From NCBI RefSeq assembly GCF_006715725.1, contig NZ_VFNU01000001.1:62001-126000 (forward strand): DNA of 64,000 bases. The letters run 5' to 3'. Shown here in pieces: positions 1-9,237 of the stretch. The DNA comes from Nocardioides sp. SLBN-35. GTDB lineage: Bacteria > Actinomycetota > Actinomycetes > Propionibacteriales > Nocardioidaceae. The notes beneath the pieces are model-generated. The model worked only from the letters and a program-made list of their open reading frames with translations, was not told where the DNA came from and made no database searches. A program made the position numbers and the translations under genes. Every line of letters begins with the position of its first letter. The first letter of the stretch is position 1.

Positions 1-2
1 CG

Positions 3-1376
<1,374 letters not shown>

Positions 1377-1385
1377 GCGGGCGAC

Positions 1386-1446
1386 GGTTCAACTACCGGA
1401 TTTGTCGTGATCGGGCCGATCTGACGACGAATCCGGTAGTTGAACC
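1386..1446. repeat. 23-bp-arm palindrome between convergent genes
   Basis: Arms GGTTCAACTACCGGATT(T/C)GTCGT face each other with one mismatch around a short GC-rich loop. It lies between the convergent ends of gdhA and the HAD phosphatase, so it can act as a bidirectional terminator, although no T-run follows. Its length and near perfection look more like an interspersed extragenic palindrome than a simple terminator. Confidence 0.75.
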
Positions 1447-1456
1447 GAGCGCAGGG

Positions 1457-2017
1457 TCAGCTGAGGGCGCCGCCGTAGCTGGGCAGCTTGAGCCTGCGCT
1501 CGTAGTCGCCGCCGACGAAGTCGGTCGAGCGGTTGCCGACGTTGAGCACGAAGGTCCAGCCCTGGTCGGCGTACTGGGCCCGGCAGCGCTGCTTGCCGTC
1601 GGCGAGCGCCTCCCCGTGCCGGCGCCCGCAGATCCCGTCGTGGTGGTAGCCGGCGGCGTCGAGGGCCTTCGTGACGTTCGCGAGGCTGTCCTCGAAGCGG
1701 CCGGTGACGAAGACGACCGCCATGCCGCGGCTCTCGGCCTTCCTGGTGAGCTTGAGGGTCCGCTTGATGGCCTGCGGCCAGGCGTAGTGGGTGGCCAGCG
1801 ACGTGTTGTCGATGTCGAGTACGACGGCCAGGCGCTTCTGGCCGCTCGCCGCCCGCTCCGTGAGGTAGGCGCCCGGGCGCTTCTTCGCGTAGACGGCCCG
1901 GACGTCGGCCTGCCACTGGGCCGCTGAGGGCAGCGGCCCAGTGGCGCGGTCAGCGGTCGCGGTGGCCGCGGACGTGGGGAGCAGGAGGAGCGTCAGGACG
2001 AGTGCGAGGGTGCGCAT
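1457..2017 (-). CDS. Secreted HAD-family acid phosphatase
   Basis: The 186-residue product has a hydrophobic N-terminal signal peptide (MRTLALVLTLLLLPTSAATA) and then a HAD hydrolase domain. The nucleophile motif is VVLDIDNTSL near residue 66, motif II is VVFVTGRFED, and a GNRSTDFVGGDY segment near the end supplies the last acidic residues. This matches the class B/plant-type acid phosphatase branch of the HAD superfamily, which removes phosphate from organic monoesters outside the membrane. It starts 15 bases after the narK stop on the same strand, so the two may be co-transcribed, but no functional link is obvious. Substrate unknown. Confidence 0.8.
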   Translation of the reverse strand: MRTLALVLTLLLLPTSAATATADRATGPLPSAAQWQADVRAVYAKKRPGAYLTERAASGQKRLAVVLDIDNTSLATHYAWPQAIKRTLKLTRKAESRGMAVVFVTGRFEDSLANVTKALDAAGYHHDGICGRRHGEALADGKQRCRAQYADQGWTFVLNVGNRSTDFVGGDYERRLKLPSYGGALS

Positions 2018-2032
2018 CGCCCCATTCCACCA

Positions 2033-3526
2033 TCAGATGCCCGCGTCGGCGTAGGTGCGGCCACGTCGGCAGTAGACGGCCCAGGTGACCGCGAGGCACC
2101 CGACGTAGAACGCGGTGAACACGGTGAACGCGCTCCTCGTCGCGGCGAGCGGCTCGCTGACCCACGGGCTGTTGAACGTGATCGGGATGAGGAAGCCGCC
2201 GATCGCGCCGACGGCGCCGATGATGCCGACCGCGGCCGAGGACTTCTTGGTGCCGTCGAGCAGCGCGAGCTCCCGCTCGGGCGTGTCCGCGGCCGTGGCG
2301 AGGACGGCGTCGGTGCGGTGGATCGCCGGGATCATCTTGTACGTCGACCCGTTGCCGATTCCGGTGCAGGCGAAGATCACCAGGAAGACGCCCAGGAACA
2401 GCGGGAACACGTCGGCGTTGGCGTCGACCGCCGCGGTCTGCGCCGCGCCGGCCGCAGCCGGGATCGGGGTGAGCATCGAGAGCGTGCCGAGGATGCCGAG
2501 GGTGCCGAGCACGAGCCCGGTGAACGCGACCAGCGTGACCCGGGCGCCGCCGAACCGGTCGGCCAGGTGACCGCCGAGCGGACGGGTGACCGAGCCGACG
2601 AGGGCGCCGAGGAAGGCGTAGTAGGCGAAGTTGATGCCGATCCCCGGCACCTGCGGGCTCGCCTGGTGCCAGAAGTTGAGCTTGATCAGCAGCGGCATCG
2701 CGGCGGAGTAGCCGATGAACGAGCCGAAGGTACCGATGTAGAGGAACGACAGCACCCACGTGTGCTTGTGCCGCAGGACGCTCAGCTGCTGCTTGGTGTC
2801 GGTGCGGGCGTTGGACAGGTTGTCCATGAAGAAGAAGGCGGCGAGCACCGCGACGACGGCCAGTGCGGCGTACACCCAGGCGGCACGCTCGAGGTGGATC
2901 CCGCCCTCGGCGGCCTTGACCAGGCCGAAGATGCCGGCGCCGCCGACGAGGACCGGCAAGAAGAGCTGGATGATCGCGACACCCAGGTTGCCGCCCGCGG
3001 CGTTGAGGCCCAGCGCCGCGCCCTTGAGGCGGGCGGGGTAGAAGAAGTTGATGTTCGCCATCGAGCTGGCGAAGTTGCCACCACCGAAGCCGGCCGTCGC
3101 GGCGATCACGCAGAACACGGCGTACGGAGTGCCGGGCTGGGTGACGAAGTAGGCGAAGCTCAGCGTCGGGACGAGCAGGAGCCCGGCGCTGATCATCGTC
3201 CAGTTGCGGCCGCCGAACCTGCCCACCGCGAGGGTGTAGGGCACCCGGATCAGCGCACCGACCAGGTTCGGGATCGCGACCAGGAAGAACAGCTGCTGCG
3301 GGGTGAAGGTGAACCCCTGCGCGAGCAGGAACGCCGAGCTCACGCTCCAGATCAGCCACACCGAGAAGCCGAGGTGCTCGGCGAAGATCGACCAGAGCAG
3401 GTTGCGCTTGGCGATCGGCGCCCCCGTGCTCTCCCAGAACTCCGGGTCCTCCGGACGCCAGTCGTCGATCCAGCGGCCGCGTCGCCGACGGAGGCTCGGG
3501 CTGGTGGCGGGTGCGGTGAGGGTCAT
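2033..3526 (-). CDS. narK: NarK-family nitrate/nitrite MFS transporter
   Basis: Inner-membrane major facilitator of 497 residues with about 12 membrane segments. It exchanges or imports nitrate and nitrite. The family signature is visible as GFGGGNFASSMANINFFYP, with a second glycine-rich stretch GAVGAIGGFLIP near the end, and an arginine-rich cytosolic start typical of actinobacterial NarK. An AGGAG lies 7 bases before the ATG. No nitrate or nitrite reductase is in the window, so whether it serves assimilation or respiration cannot be told. The roughly 230-base region upstream (3527-3755) must hold its promoter and that of the divergent Uma2 gene. I could not identify clear boxes there. Confidence 0.9.
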   Translation of the reverse strand: MTLTAPATSPSLRRRRGRWIDDWRPEDPEFWESTGAPIAKRNLLWSIFAEHLGFSVWLIWSVSSAFLLAQGFTFTPQQLFFLVAIPNLVGALIRVPYTLAVGRFGGRNWTMISAGLLLVPTLSFAYFVTQPGTPYAVFCVIAATAGFGGGNFASSMANINFFYPARLKGAALGLNAAGGNLGVAIIQLFLPVLVGGAGIFGLVKAAEGGIHLERAAWVYAALAVVAVLAAFFFMDNLSNARTDTKQQLSVLRHKHTWVLSFLYIGTFGSFIGYSAAMPLLIKLNFWHQASPQVPGIGINFAYYAFLGALVGSVTRPLGGHLADRFGGARVTLVAFTGLVLGTLGILGTLSMLTPIPAAAGAAQTAAVDANADVFPLFLGVFLVIFACTGIGNGSTYKMIPAIHRTDAVLATAADTPERELALLDGTKKSSAAVGIIGAVGAIGGFLIPITFNSPWVSEPLAATRSAFTVFTAFYVGCLAVTWAVYCRRGRTYADAGI

Positions 3527-3755
3527 CGCGGGCTCCTGGCAGGGTCGGGTCCGGTTCGTACCCCTGAAGCCTGGGCGGCGGCGGTTTCGGCCCGATGCGC
3601 CCGAAGGTTTCGTCCCGTCAACTCCGCCTCACGGGCTCACGCGGCTCACGCAATCACAGCTGTGGACGGCGCGCCGGGTTTGTGTCGGACCCCTCGCACA
3701 CCGTCGGGGTCGCTTCTCCATCTCGGGAGTTGCGTGCACACTGGAGGAGACCGAT

Positions 3756-4328
3756 GTGTCGATTCGTCAGGATTCAGCGGTGGACATCGCCTACGCGGAG
3801 CGCTTCGAGCGGATCCCCATGTCCCGGGCCGAGTTCGACCAGCTGCCGGAGAAGGTCAAGGCGGAGTACGTCGACGGCGTGGCCCTAGTGAGCCCGCCGG
3901 CGCGCGGCGAGCACAACCACGTGGGCGTCAACCTCGTCGTCGTGCTGCGCCAGGCCTTCCCCGACGCCTTCTTGACCTACGAGCGAGGGCTCGAGCTTCC
4001 CACCGGGTCGCTCCGCGTCCCGGACGTCGCTCTGCAGGTCGAGCGGGACGACGAGTGGTGGTCGCCCGCGGTCCCCGTGCTGGTCGTGGAGATCCTCTCG
4101 CGATGGACCCGCGACGAGGATCTCTTCCGCAAGACCGACGACTACCGCCGATCCGGCATCGCGCACTACTGGATCGTCGACCGAGCGGCTCACACCCTCA
4201 CGGTCCTAGTCAATGCGGGCGAGCACTGGGACATCGGCCTGTCGCTCACCGACGACGACCCGACCGGGTCGGTCGAGGTCGCCGACCTCGGGAGCGTCGA
4301 GCTCGACCTGACGGCGCTACTGGCCTGA
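3756..4328 (+). CDS. Uma2-family (DUF820) restriction-endonuclease-fold protein
   Basis: The 190-residue protein has the Uma2 pattern: an N-terminal MSRAEFDQLPEKVKAEYVDG segment, then RVPDVALQV, VLVVEILS and the DLFRKTDDYRRSG lysine region, ending in HYWIVD. These make the PD-(D/E)XK nuclease core. Members are abundant in Actinobacteria and Cyanobacteria and their role is unknown. I chose GTG at 3756 because GGAGGA at 3744-3749 precedes it at good spacing. The open frame extends far upstream without a ribosome site. An ATG two bases earlier is in another frame. The 3' end overlaps the convergent acyltransferase by 12 bases. Confidence 0.85.
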   Translation: MSIRQDSAVDIAYAERFERIPMSRAEFDQLPEKVKAEYVDGVALVSPPARGEHNHVGVNLVVVLRQAFPDAFLTYERGLELPTGSLRVPDVALQVERDDEWWSPAVPVLVVEILSRWTRDEDLFRKTDDYRRSGIAHYWIVDRAAHTLTVLVNAGEHWDIGLSLTDDDPTGSVEVADLGSVELDLTALLA

Positions 4329-4868
4329 CGAGGCGAAGCCACGGGCGGTGGCCAGCGCCTGCTCCCGGTCCAGGAAGTAGAACTGGGCTGGCTTCTCGGA
4401 GATGCTCGTGCGCAGGTCGACGAGCGGGCCCCGGGTGCAGCCGAGCCGGTCGAGGAGCGCGACCGACGCGGCGTTGCGGGCGTCCGGCTCGAACACGATC
4501 CGGCGGCAGCCGGGCAGGTGCGCGACGAAGTCCATGGCAGCGGCGATCAGCTCGGGGGTGTGGCCGGCGCGGCGCGGGTCGTCGGCGAGGAGGTAGTGGA
4601 CGCCGACGTCGCCGGGGGCGCGGTCGTACCACTCGCCGATCTCGTCGACGGCCGGGTCGTAGGTCTGGAGCAGTCCGAGGGGGTGGTCGTCGGCCAGGAG
4701 GAGGTACGCCGCCAGGTGGGCCTGGTCCTGGATGTAGCGGTAGACGAGCTCGACGTCCTCGACCGAGTGGTCGCTCATGCCCCAGAACACCGCGCGGGGC
4801 TGGGTCACCCAGGTGTGGAGCAGGACCGCGTCGGCGGCGGGGTCGACGGGACGGACGTGGACGGTCAT
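4317..4868 (-). CDS. Second siderophore-type GNAT acyltransferase (DesC paralogue)
   Basis: A 183-residue acyl-CoA N-acyltransferase of the RhbD/IucB/DesC type. It parallels the N-terminal domain of the desC-desD fusion in the same operon: both share the LLHxWVTxPR start, the TYDP motif and the (V/F)EPDARN acyl-CoA-binding region. It is the last gene of the siderophore operon, and its ATG overlaps the acylase stop (ATGA). In des-type pathways this family acylates N-hydroxycadaverine. A second copy suggests a different acyl donor, or capping of the finished chain. That role is inference. It overlaps the Uma2 gene end. Confidence 0.82.
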   Translation of the reverse strand: MTVHVRPVDPAADAVLLHTWVTQPRAVFWGMSDHSVEDVELVYRYIQDQAHLAAYLLLADDHPLGLLQTYDPAVDEIGEWYDRAPGDVGVHYLLADDPRRAGHTPELIAAAMDFVAHLPGCRRIVFEPDARNAASVALLDRLGCTRGPLVDLRTSISEKPAQFYFLDREQALATARGFASSGQ

Positions 4869-6883
4869 GGCTGCTCCAGGGGGTGGGTCACGGGGAGGGT
4901 GCCGCCGGCGGCCCAGGCCGCCTGCTGGTCGTGGTGGTGCGGCGAGGCCGGATCTCCGGAGGCGCCGAGGGGCACGACCCATCGGTTGTCGCCGGCGAGG
5001 TCCCAGACCCAGCGGGCGACCGGTCCGTGCACGCAGGCGCCGGTGCCGCCGAGCGCACGAGTGGCGAGGACGCAGTCGTCGTCGCCGGAGAGGGGGAGGT
5101 ACGGCGGCGCGGTGCCATCGGGTGCGGGCAGGCCGAGCTGCTGGTGCGGGGTGAGGGGTACGACGACGTGCTCGCTCCCCCACGGCGCAGGCTCCGGCTG
5201 CGTGGCGACGTGCTCGAGGCTCGTGGCGACGACCTGCAGCACGTCGACACCGAACGGCTTGTCGGCGGCGAGGATCGCGGGCAGGCACAGCCGGATCCGC
5301 CCGCGCAGGTCGAACCAGGGAGCAAACAGCTCGCCGTACGGCGAACCGTCGACGCCGGCGAGCGCGGGGGCCTCGGACAGGCCCTCGACGACGGTGGCGC
5401 GGACCCGGGCGAAGAGCGCGGCGTCGACGCTGCCGGCGGCCATCCGGCGGTCCCAGGCGAGCAGCCGGTCGCGGAGCGCGGCGGCCGGTCCGGTCAGGTC
5501 GAGGAGGGAGGAGACGGTGTCGAGCAGGGCTGCGCCCGCGGTCTGCCGGTCGTCGGCGAGGACGGCGGCGACGTCGACCGGCGTGAGCGGGCCGGCGCCG
5601 CCGAGCTCGTCGAGGAGGTCGCGGATGCGGCGGGCGCGGTGGGGCGGGGCGAAGTCGGCGCCGACCCGGTCGTACTCCGGGGTGGCGCGATCGTTGGCGG
5701 TGACCAGCACCGGCCCGGTCCGGCGCGGCAGGTCGGCGACCCAGCCGCCGGTCCAGCGGCGCTCCGCGCCGCGCTCGGGGATCCGGCCGACGACGCGGTG
5801 CTCGGTCGCGCCGTGCCGGTCGCCGACGACGAGGTTGTCGACGGGGCCGACCCAGCCGGCGAAGGCGGCGGTGACGTCGGCGGTGGTGCGGGCGCGCAGG
5901 AGCGGGAGGATCGCGTCGAGACCGAGATCGCCGAGGACGTACGACGGGGTGCGGAGGCTGAACGTCTCCGGCTCCCCCGGCCCGCCGAGGATGACGGGCC
6001 CGCGGTCGGTGACGAGCACCTCGACCTCGTGCACGTCGTACCTGTCCTCGCCGACCAGGACCCGCACCTGCTCGATCCGCCGCCCGACCGGCCCCCAGCC
6101 CGACCCGGCTCGGGCGATGACCGCGTCCCGGTGGCGGACCAGGTCCTCGGCGTACACGTCCTCGTCGTCGGCGACGGCGTTGGTGATGCCCCAGGCGACC
6201 GCGCCCGTGTGCCCGAAGTGCTGCACACCCGGTAGGCCGGCGAAGGTGAGGCCCACGACGTCGAAGGGGTCGTCGGGGTCGGTGCAGACCAGCCGGACCT
6301 GGGCGTAGCAGCCGGGCGCCTCGATCACCCGGTGCGGGTCGCCGGCGAGGATCGGCAGACCGCTGGCGGTCAGCGAGCCGTCGACGACGAGCGCGTTGCT
6401 GCCGCCGGGGAGACCCTCGGCGCGGAACAGCGGGAGCCACTCCTCGCCGGCGGTGGCGGCGAGGTGGCGGCGCCAGAGCCGGCTGGGGAAGCCGGAGAAC
6501 AGCAGGTGCTGCACGGCGAACACCGCGAGCGGGGTCCACGGCTGCCAGGGTCTCGAGACAGTTGCTGCGCAACTTCCTCGACCACCGGAGAGGACCTCGT
6601 TGAGGCCCTCGACGTACGCGTCGACGAAGGCGCGGCTCTCGGGGGCGAGCGCGGCGTACGCCCGGCGGGCGAGGTCGACGAGGAGTGCCCGGCGAGCCAG
6701 GACGTCCCACTCCAGCGCGCTGTCGCCGAAGACCTCGGCGCAGGTCCCCTCCGCGCGGCGGCGTTCGACCTCGAGCTGCCAGGCCCGGTCCTGCGCGGTG
6801 GCGCGACCCTGCTCGCGGGCCACCTCGAGCACGGAACCCCCGAAGACGCTGGGGATTCCGTGCGCGTCGCGGACGATCGTCAC
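4865..6883 (-). CDS. Penicillin-acylase-family Ntn hydrolase in siderophore operon
   Basis: A 672-residue penicillin amidase-type protein. The self-processing nucleophile is seen in GLPGGSNALVV (Ser about 162), with the preceding alpha-chain region and the beta-chain motifs GDPHR, GLPGVQHFGHTGAVAWGITN and VTANDRATP. There is no clear signal peptide, whereas many relatives are exported. It is coupled on both sides by 4-base overlaps to desC-desD and to a second acyltransferase. Penicillin-amidase genes next to desferrioxamine genes are known to me from other actinobacteria (a desG-like role in making aryl- or acyl-capped products), so it may hydrolyse or exchange an amide on the siderophore. 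Residues about 100-112 are encoded by a palindromic repeat (6549-6586), where relatives usually have a PPEF-like segment before PWTP. Confidence 0.85.
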   Translation of the reverse strand: MTIVRDAHGIPSVFGGSVLEVAREQGRATAQDRAWQLEVERRRAEGTCAEVFGDSALEWDVLARRALLVDLARRAYAALAPESRAFVDAYVEGLNEVLSGGRGSCAATVSRPWQPWTPLAVFAVQHLLFSGFPSRLWRRHLAATAGEEWLPLFRAEGLPGGSNALVVDGSLTASGLPILAGDPHRVIEAPGCYAQVRLVCTDPDDPFDVVGLTFAGLPGVQHFGHTGAVAWGITNAVADDEDVYAEDLVRHRDAVIARAGSGWGPVGRRIEQVRVLVGEDRYDVHEVEVLVTDRGPVILGGPGEPETFSLRTPSYVLGDLGLDAILPLLRARTTADVTAAFAGWVGPVDNLVVGDRHGATEHRVVGRIPERGAERRWTGGWVADLPRRTGPVLVTANDRATPEYDRVGADFAPPHRARRIRDLLDELGGAGPLTPVDVAAVLADDRQTAGAALLDTVSSLLDLTGPAAALRDRLLAWDRRMAAGSVDAALFARVRATVVEGLSEAPALAGVDGSPYGELFAPWFDLRGRIRLCLPAILAADKPFGVDVLQVVATSLEHVATQPEPAPWGSEHVVVPLTPHQQLGLPAPDGTAPPYLPLSGDDDCVLATRALGGTGACVHGPVARWVWDLAGDNRWVVPLGASGDPASPHHHDQQAAWAAGGTLPVTHPLEQP
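6549..6586. repeat. Interspersed palindrome inside the acylase reading frame
   Basis: The sequence has arms GGTCTCGAG..AGTTGC and GCAACT..CTCGACCACC around a TGC centre. It resembles a dispersed hairpin I know from Nocardioides-like genomes (TGGTCGAGGA...TCTCGAGACC). Here it lies in frame within the acylase gene and supplies about 13 codons (GGRGSCAATVSRP) without breaking it. Confidence 0.65.
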
Positions 6884-9237
6884 GGCCGGGCGACCGGGTT
6901 GGCCAGGGTGCCGGCGAAGATCAGCGACTCGGCCTGGTCGGTCAGGTCCACCATCTGCAGGGTGTTGCGCAGCTGCAGCCGGTTGAGGCAGCTGTGCCGG
7001 AACTCCGGGCGGAGCAGGTCGTAGCGCGCCGCGGCCTCGGTCAGCTCGGGGTGGTCGGCGGCGTGCTCCTCGATGGTGACCCGCGCGATCGCCCAGAACT
7101 CCTCGGCCGGCAGCATCCCGTCCTCGTCGAGGATCGCGGCGACGAAGCGGAGCACGCCGTCGAAGACGTCGGTGTGTATCGCCAGCGCCTTCACGTCGTC
7201 GGGGAAGTCGCCGCGGATCCGCTCGACCTCGACCGGCAGCGCCACCCTCAGCCCATCAGGAGGGGCCATCACGGCGACCTCCTCGCCGATGTCCTTCATG
7301 AACGCGCCGACCGGGACGTGGTCGCGCAGCCGCAGCAGCAGGTTCTCTCCGTGCGGCATGAACGCCAGGTCGTAGGCGTGCAGGCAGTGCACGAGGGGGC
7401 GGAGGTAGGCCCGCAGGTAGGCCCGCACCCAGGTCGCCGCGTCGACCGGCGACGCCTTGATCCACGCGGTGACCAGTGCGTCGCCGTCGGCGTCGCGGTG
7501 CAGCAGCGCGGCCATCGTGGTCAGCTGCTCGCCGTCGGGCGTGCGTGGGACGGGGCTCTCCCGCCACAGGGCGGCGATCATCTTGCGGTACGGCGACGGG
7601 CCGGCCGTGCGGTGGAAGGCGTCTCCCGTGTAGCCGATCGCCGCCAGCTCGCGGAGCACCTCGAACCCGCACGCCCGCAGCTCGTCGTCGGCCCCCACGA
7701 CCGAGGCGACCCAGTCGTTGATCGCCGGCGTCGCGGCCATGTAGGCAGGCGAGAGTCCGCGCACGAAGCCCATGTTCTGGATCGCGAGTGCGGTCTTGAC
7801 GTAGTGCCGCTCGGGCCGGCTGGCGTTGAAGAACGTCCGGATCGACTGCTGCGGGCGGTGGTCGTCGTCTCCCTCGCCGAGGTGCACCAGGTCGCGGCGG
7901 GCGACGTCCGGCGCGAAGGTGACCGCCAGCTTGTGCTGCCACTGCCACGGATGGACCGGCAGGTAGAGGTAGTCCTCCTCGGCCAGGCCGAGCGCGCGCA
8001 GCCGGGCAGCGAAGCGGTCGCGGACCTCGGGTCCCAGCTCGCCGTCGTACAGCTCCGGCTCGGAGCCGTCGGCGGCCAGCGAGAGGTGGGTCAGCGTCCG
8101 GCGGGCGGCGAGCCAGTGCAGCCGGACCGGCTGCCCGGTCTCGGGCGCGTAGGCGCGGTAGTCGTCGAGGCTGAACCCGATCCGCCCGTTGTTGGCGACG
8201 AAAGCGGGGTGTCCCTCGGTCATCGCGGACTCGATCTCCTGGTAGCCCGCGTCCACGAGCGCGGCGACGGGTACCGCGCGGTGCCGCAGCTTCCAGGCAC
8301 CGGCGGCGAGGGTGGCGGCGATCTCCTCGAGGTACGTCGGCAGCAGCGCGTCCGGGATCCCCAGCGTGGGCGCGAGCTCGGCGACCAGCTGCTGCGCGTC
8401 GGGGTTCGCGGGGACGCCGTCACGGACGCGCTCGATCGACACGGGGTCGACGACCCAGTGGTCGAGCAGGTGCCGCCGCGCCGCGAAGGTGTACGACGAG
8501 GGGCCGGCGTCGACCCGCCACCGCTCCTCGCCCGGGACCGGGATCGGCGCCAGCAGCCGCTCGTGCGCGAACTCCCCCAGCGCCTTGGCCACCAGGTGCC
8601 GCTGCGCGCTGTCCATCAGCTCGGGCGTGAGGTGGTCGGCGTGGTCGGTGTCGGCGCGCCCCATACGTTCTGGTCGCGATTCGGTCCATTTCCCAGCCAA
8701 TTCGTAGGGGGTGCGGACCAGATCGGGGGCGTTCCAGTCATCGCGCGAACAGACCGAGAGCATCGCAGTCTTGCCCGGGAGCGGGACCTCGCGCAGCTCG
8801 ACGAAGCCGGCGGCCAGGTTCTTGGCGCGGATCGGCTCGTTGCGCGCGTCCGGCTCCACGACGACGCGTCGTACCGCGGGGTCGGCGAAGCAGTGCTCCA
8901 TCACCGCGTCGAAGACCGCTGTCGTGAGCCCCGGCACCGCCGGCCCGGCCGGCGGCGCGACGAGGACGTGCATGCCGAGGTCGCCGTCGCGCACCTCGGG
9001 GAGGCCGGCCAGCGGGGAGTGGGCGGGGTCGTAGGTCTCCGCGAGGAACGTCGGGCGTCCGTCGACCCGGCCCAGCCAGGCGTCGTGGTGCGGGTCGGCG
9101 GCGATGCCGGCGTACTCCTCGCGGACGTCGTCGCGGCTCGCGTCCAGCATCATCCAGTACGCCGAGCGCGGGTGCGTGACCCACGCGTGCAGGAGGTCGA
9201 GGTCGCGCTCGACGTCGAGGGGCTCGATGGTGATCAC
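6880..9237 (-). CDS. desCD: DesC-DesD fusion: siderophore acyltransferase plus NIS synthetase
   Basis: One 785-residue frame joins two enzymes that are usually separate. Residues 1 to about 173 are a GNAT acyltransferase (LLHAWVTHPR, AETYDP, VVEPDARN) that acylates N-hydroxycadaverine. Residues about 192-785 are an IucA/IucC synthetase that joins and cyclises the hydroxamate units with ATP. It shows GHPAFVANNGRIGF, YLPVHPWQWQHKL, SIRTFFN and HGENLLLRL, the binding motifs of DesD-type enzymes. A 59-bp repeat (8656-8714) encodes the linker, residues 175-194, and includes the ATG where a separate desD would start. No ribosome site precedes that ATG. 4-base overlaps link it to desB and the acylase. 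Functional assignment is strong; the product (desferrioxamine E, B or a variant) is not determined. Confidence 0.92.
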   Translation of the reverse strand: MITIEPLDVERDLDLLHAWVTHPRSAYWMMLDASRDDVREEYAGIAADPHHDAWLGRVDGRPTFLAETYDPAHSPLAGLPEVRDGDLGMHVLVAPPAGPAVPGLTTAVFDAVMEHCFADPAVRRVVVEPDARNEPIRAKNLAAGFVELREVPLPGKTAMLSVCSRDDWNAPDLVRTPYELAGKWTESRPERMGRADTDHADHLTPELMDSAQRHLVAKALGEFAHERLLAPIPVPGEERWRVDAGPSSYTFAARRHLLDHWVVDPVSIERVRDGVPANPDAQQLVAELAPTLGIPDALLPTYLEEIAATLAAGAWKLRHRAVPVAALVDAGYQEIESAMTEGHPAFVANNGRIGFSLDDYRAYAPETGQPVRLHWLAARRTLTHLSLAADGSEPELYDGELGPEVRDRFAARLRALGLAEEDYLYLPVHPWQWQHKLAVTFAPDVARRDLVHLGEGDDDHRPQQSIRTFFNASRPERHYVKTALAIQNMGFVRGLSPAYMAATPAINDWVASVVGADDELRACGFEVLRELAAIGYTGDAFHRTAGPSPYRKMIAALWRESPVPRTPDGEQLTTMAALLHRDADGDALVTAWIKASPVDAATWVRAYLRAYLRPLVHCLHAYDLAFMPHGENLLLRLRDHVPVGAFMKDIGEEVAVMAPPDGLRVALPVEVERIRGDFPDDVKALAIHTDVFDGVLRFVAAILDEDGMLPAEEFWAIARVTIEEHAADHPELTEAAARYDLLRPEFRHSCLNRLQLRNTLQMVDLTDQAESLIFAGTLANPVARP
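8656..8714. repeat. 59-bp inverted-repeat element forming the DesC-DesD linker
   Basis: Starts GCGCCCCATACGTTCTGG and ends in CGTAGGGGGTGC; the ends are inverted copies of each other. A second 59-bp copy with the same ends lies at 41723-41781 between convergent genes. The inner arms here are degenerate. The element encodes the segment R175-R194 of the fused protein on the minus strand. Confidence 0.75.

Noticed and set aside
3754..3888. ATG two bases upstream of the Uma2 GTG
   Set aside because: It opens a different frame with no recognisable protein; the GTG at 3756 leads into the Uma2 domain.
2318..6235. 1305-codon open frame on the plus strand
   Set aside because: It is antisense to narK, the acylase and other clear genes, has arginine/glycine/glutamate-rich low-complexity composition typical of GC-rich shadow frames, and no ribosome site or domain.
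4317..6710. 797-codon frame continuing upstream of the second acyltransferase
   Set aside because: The upstream part is arginine-rich shadow of the acylase; only the last 183 codons, from the ATG at 4868, encode a protein.
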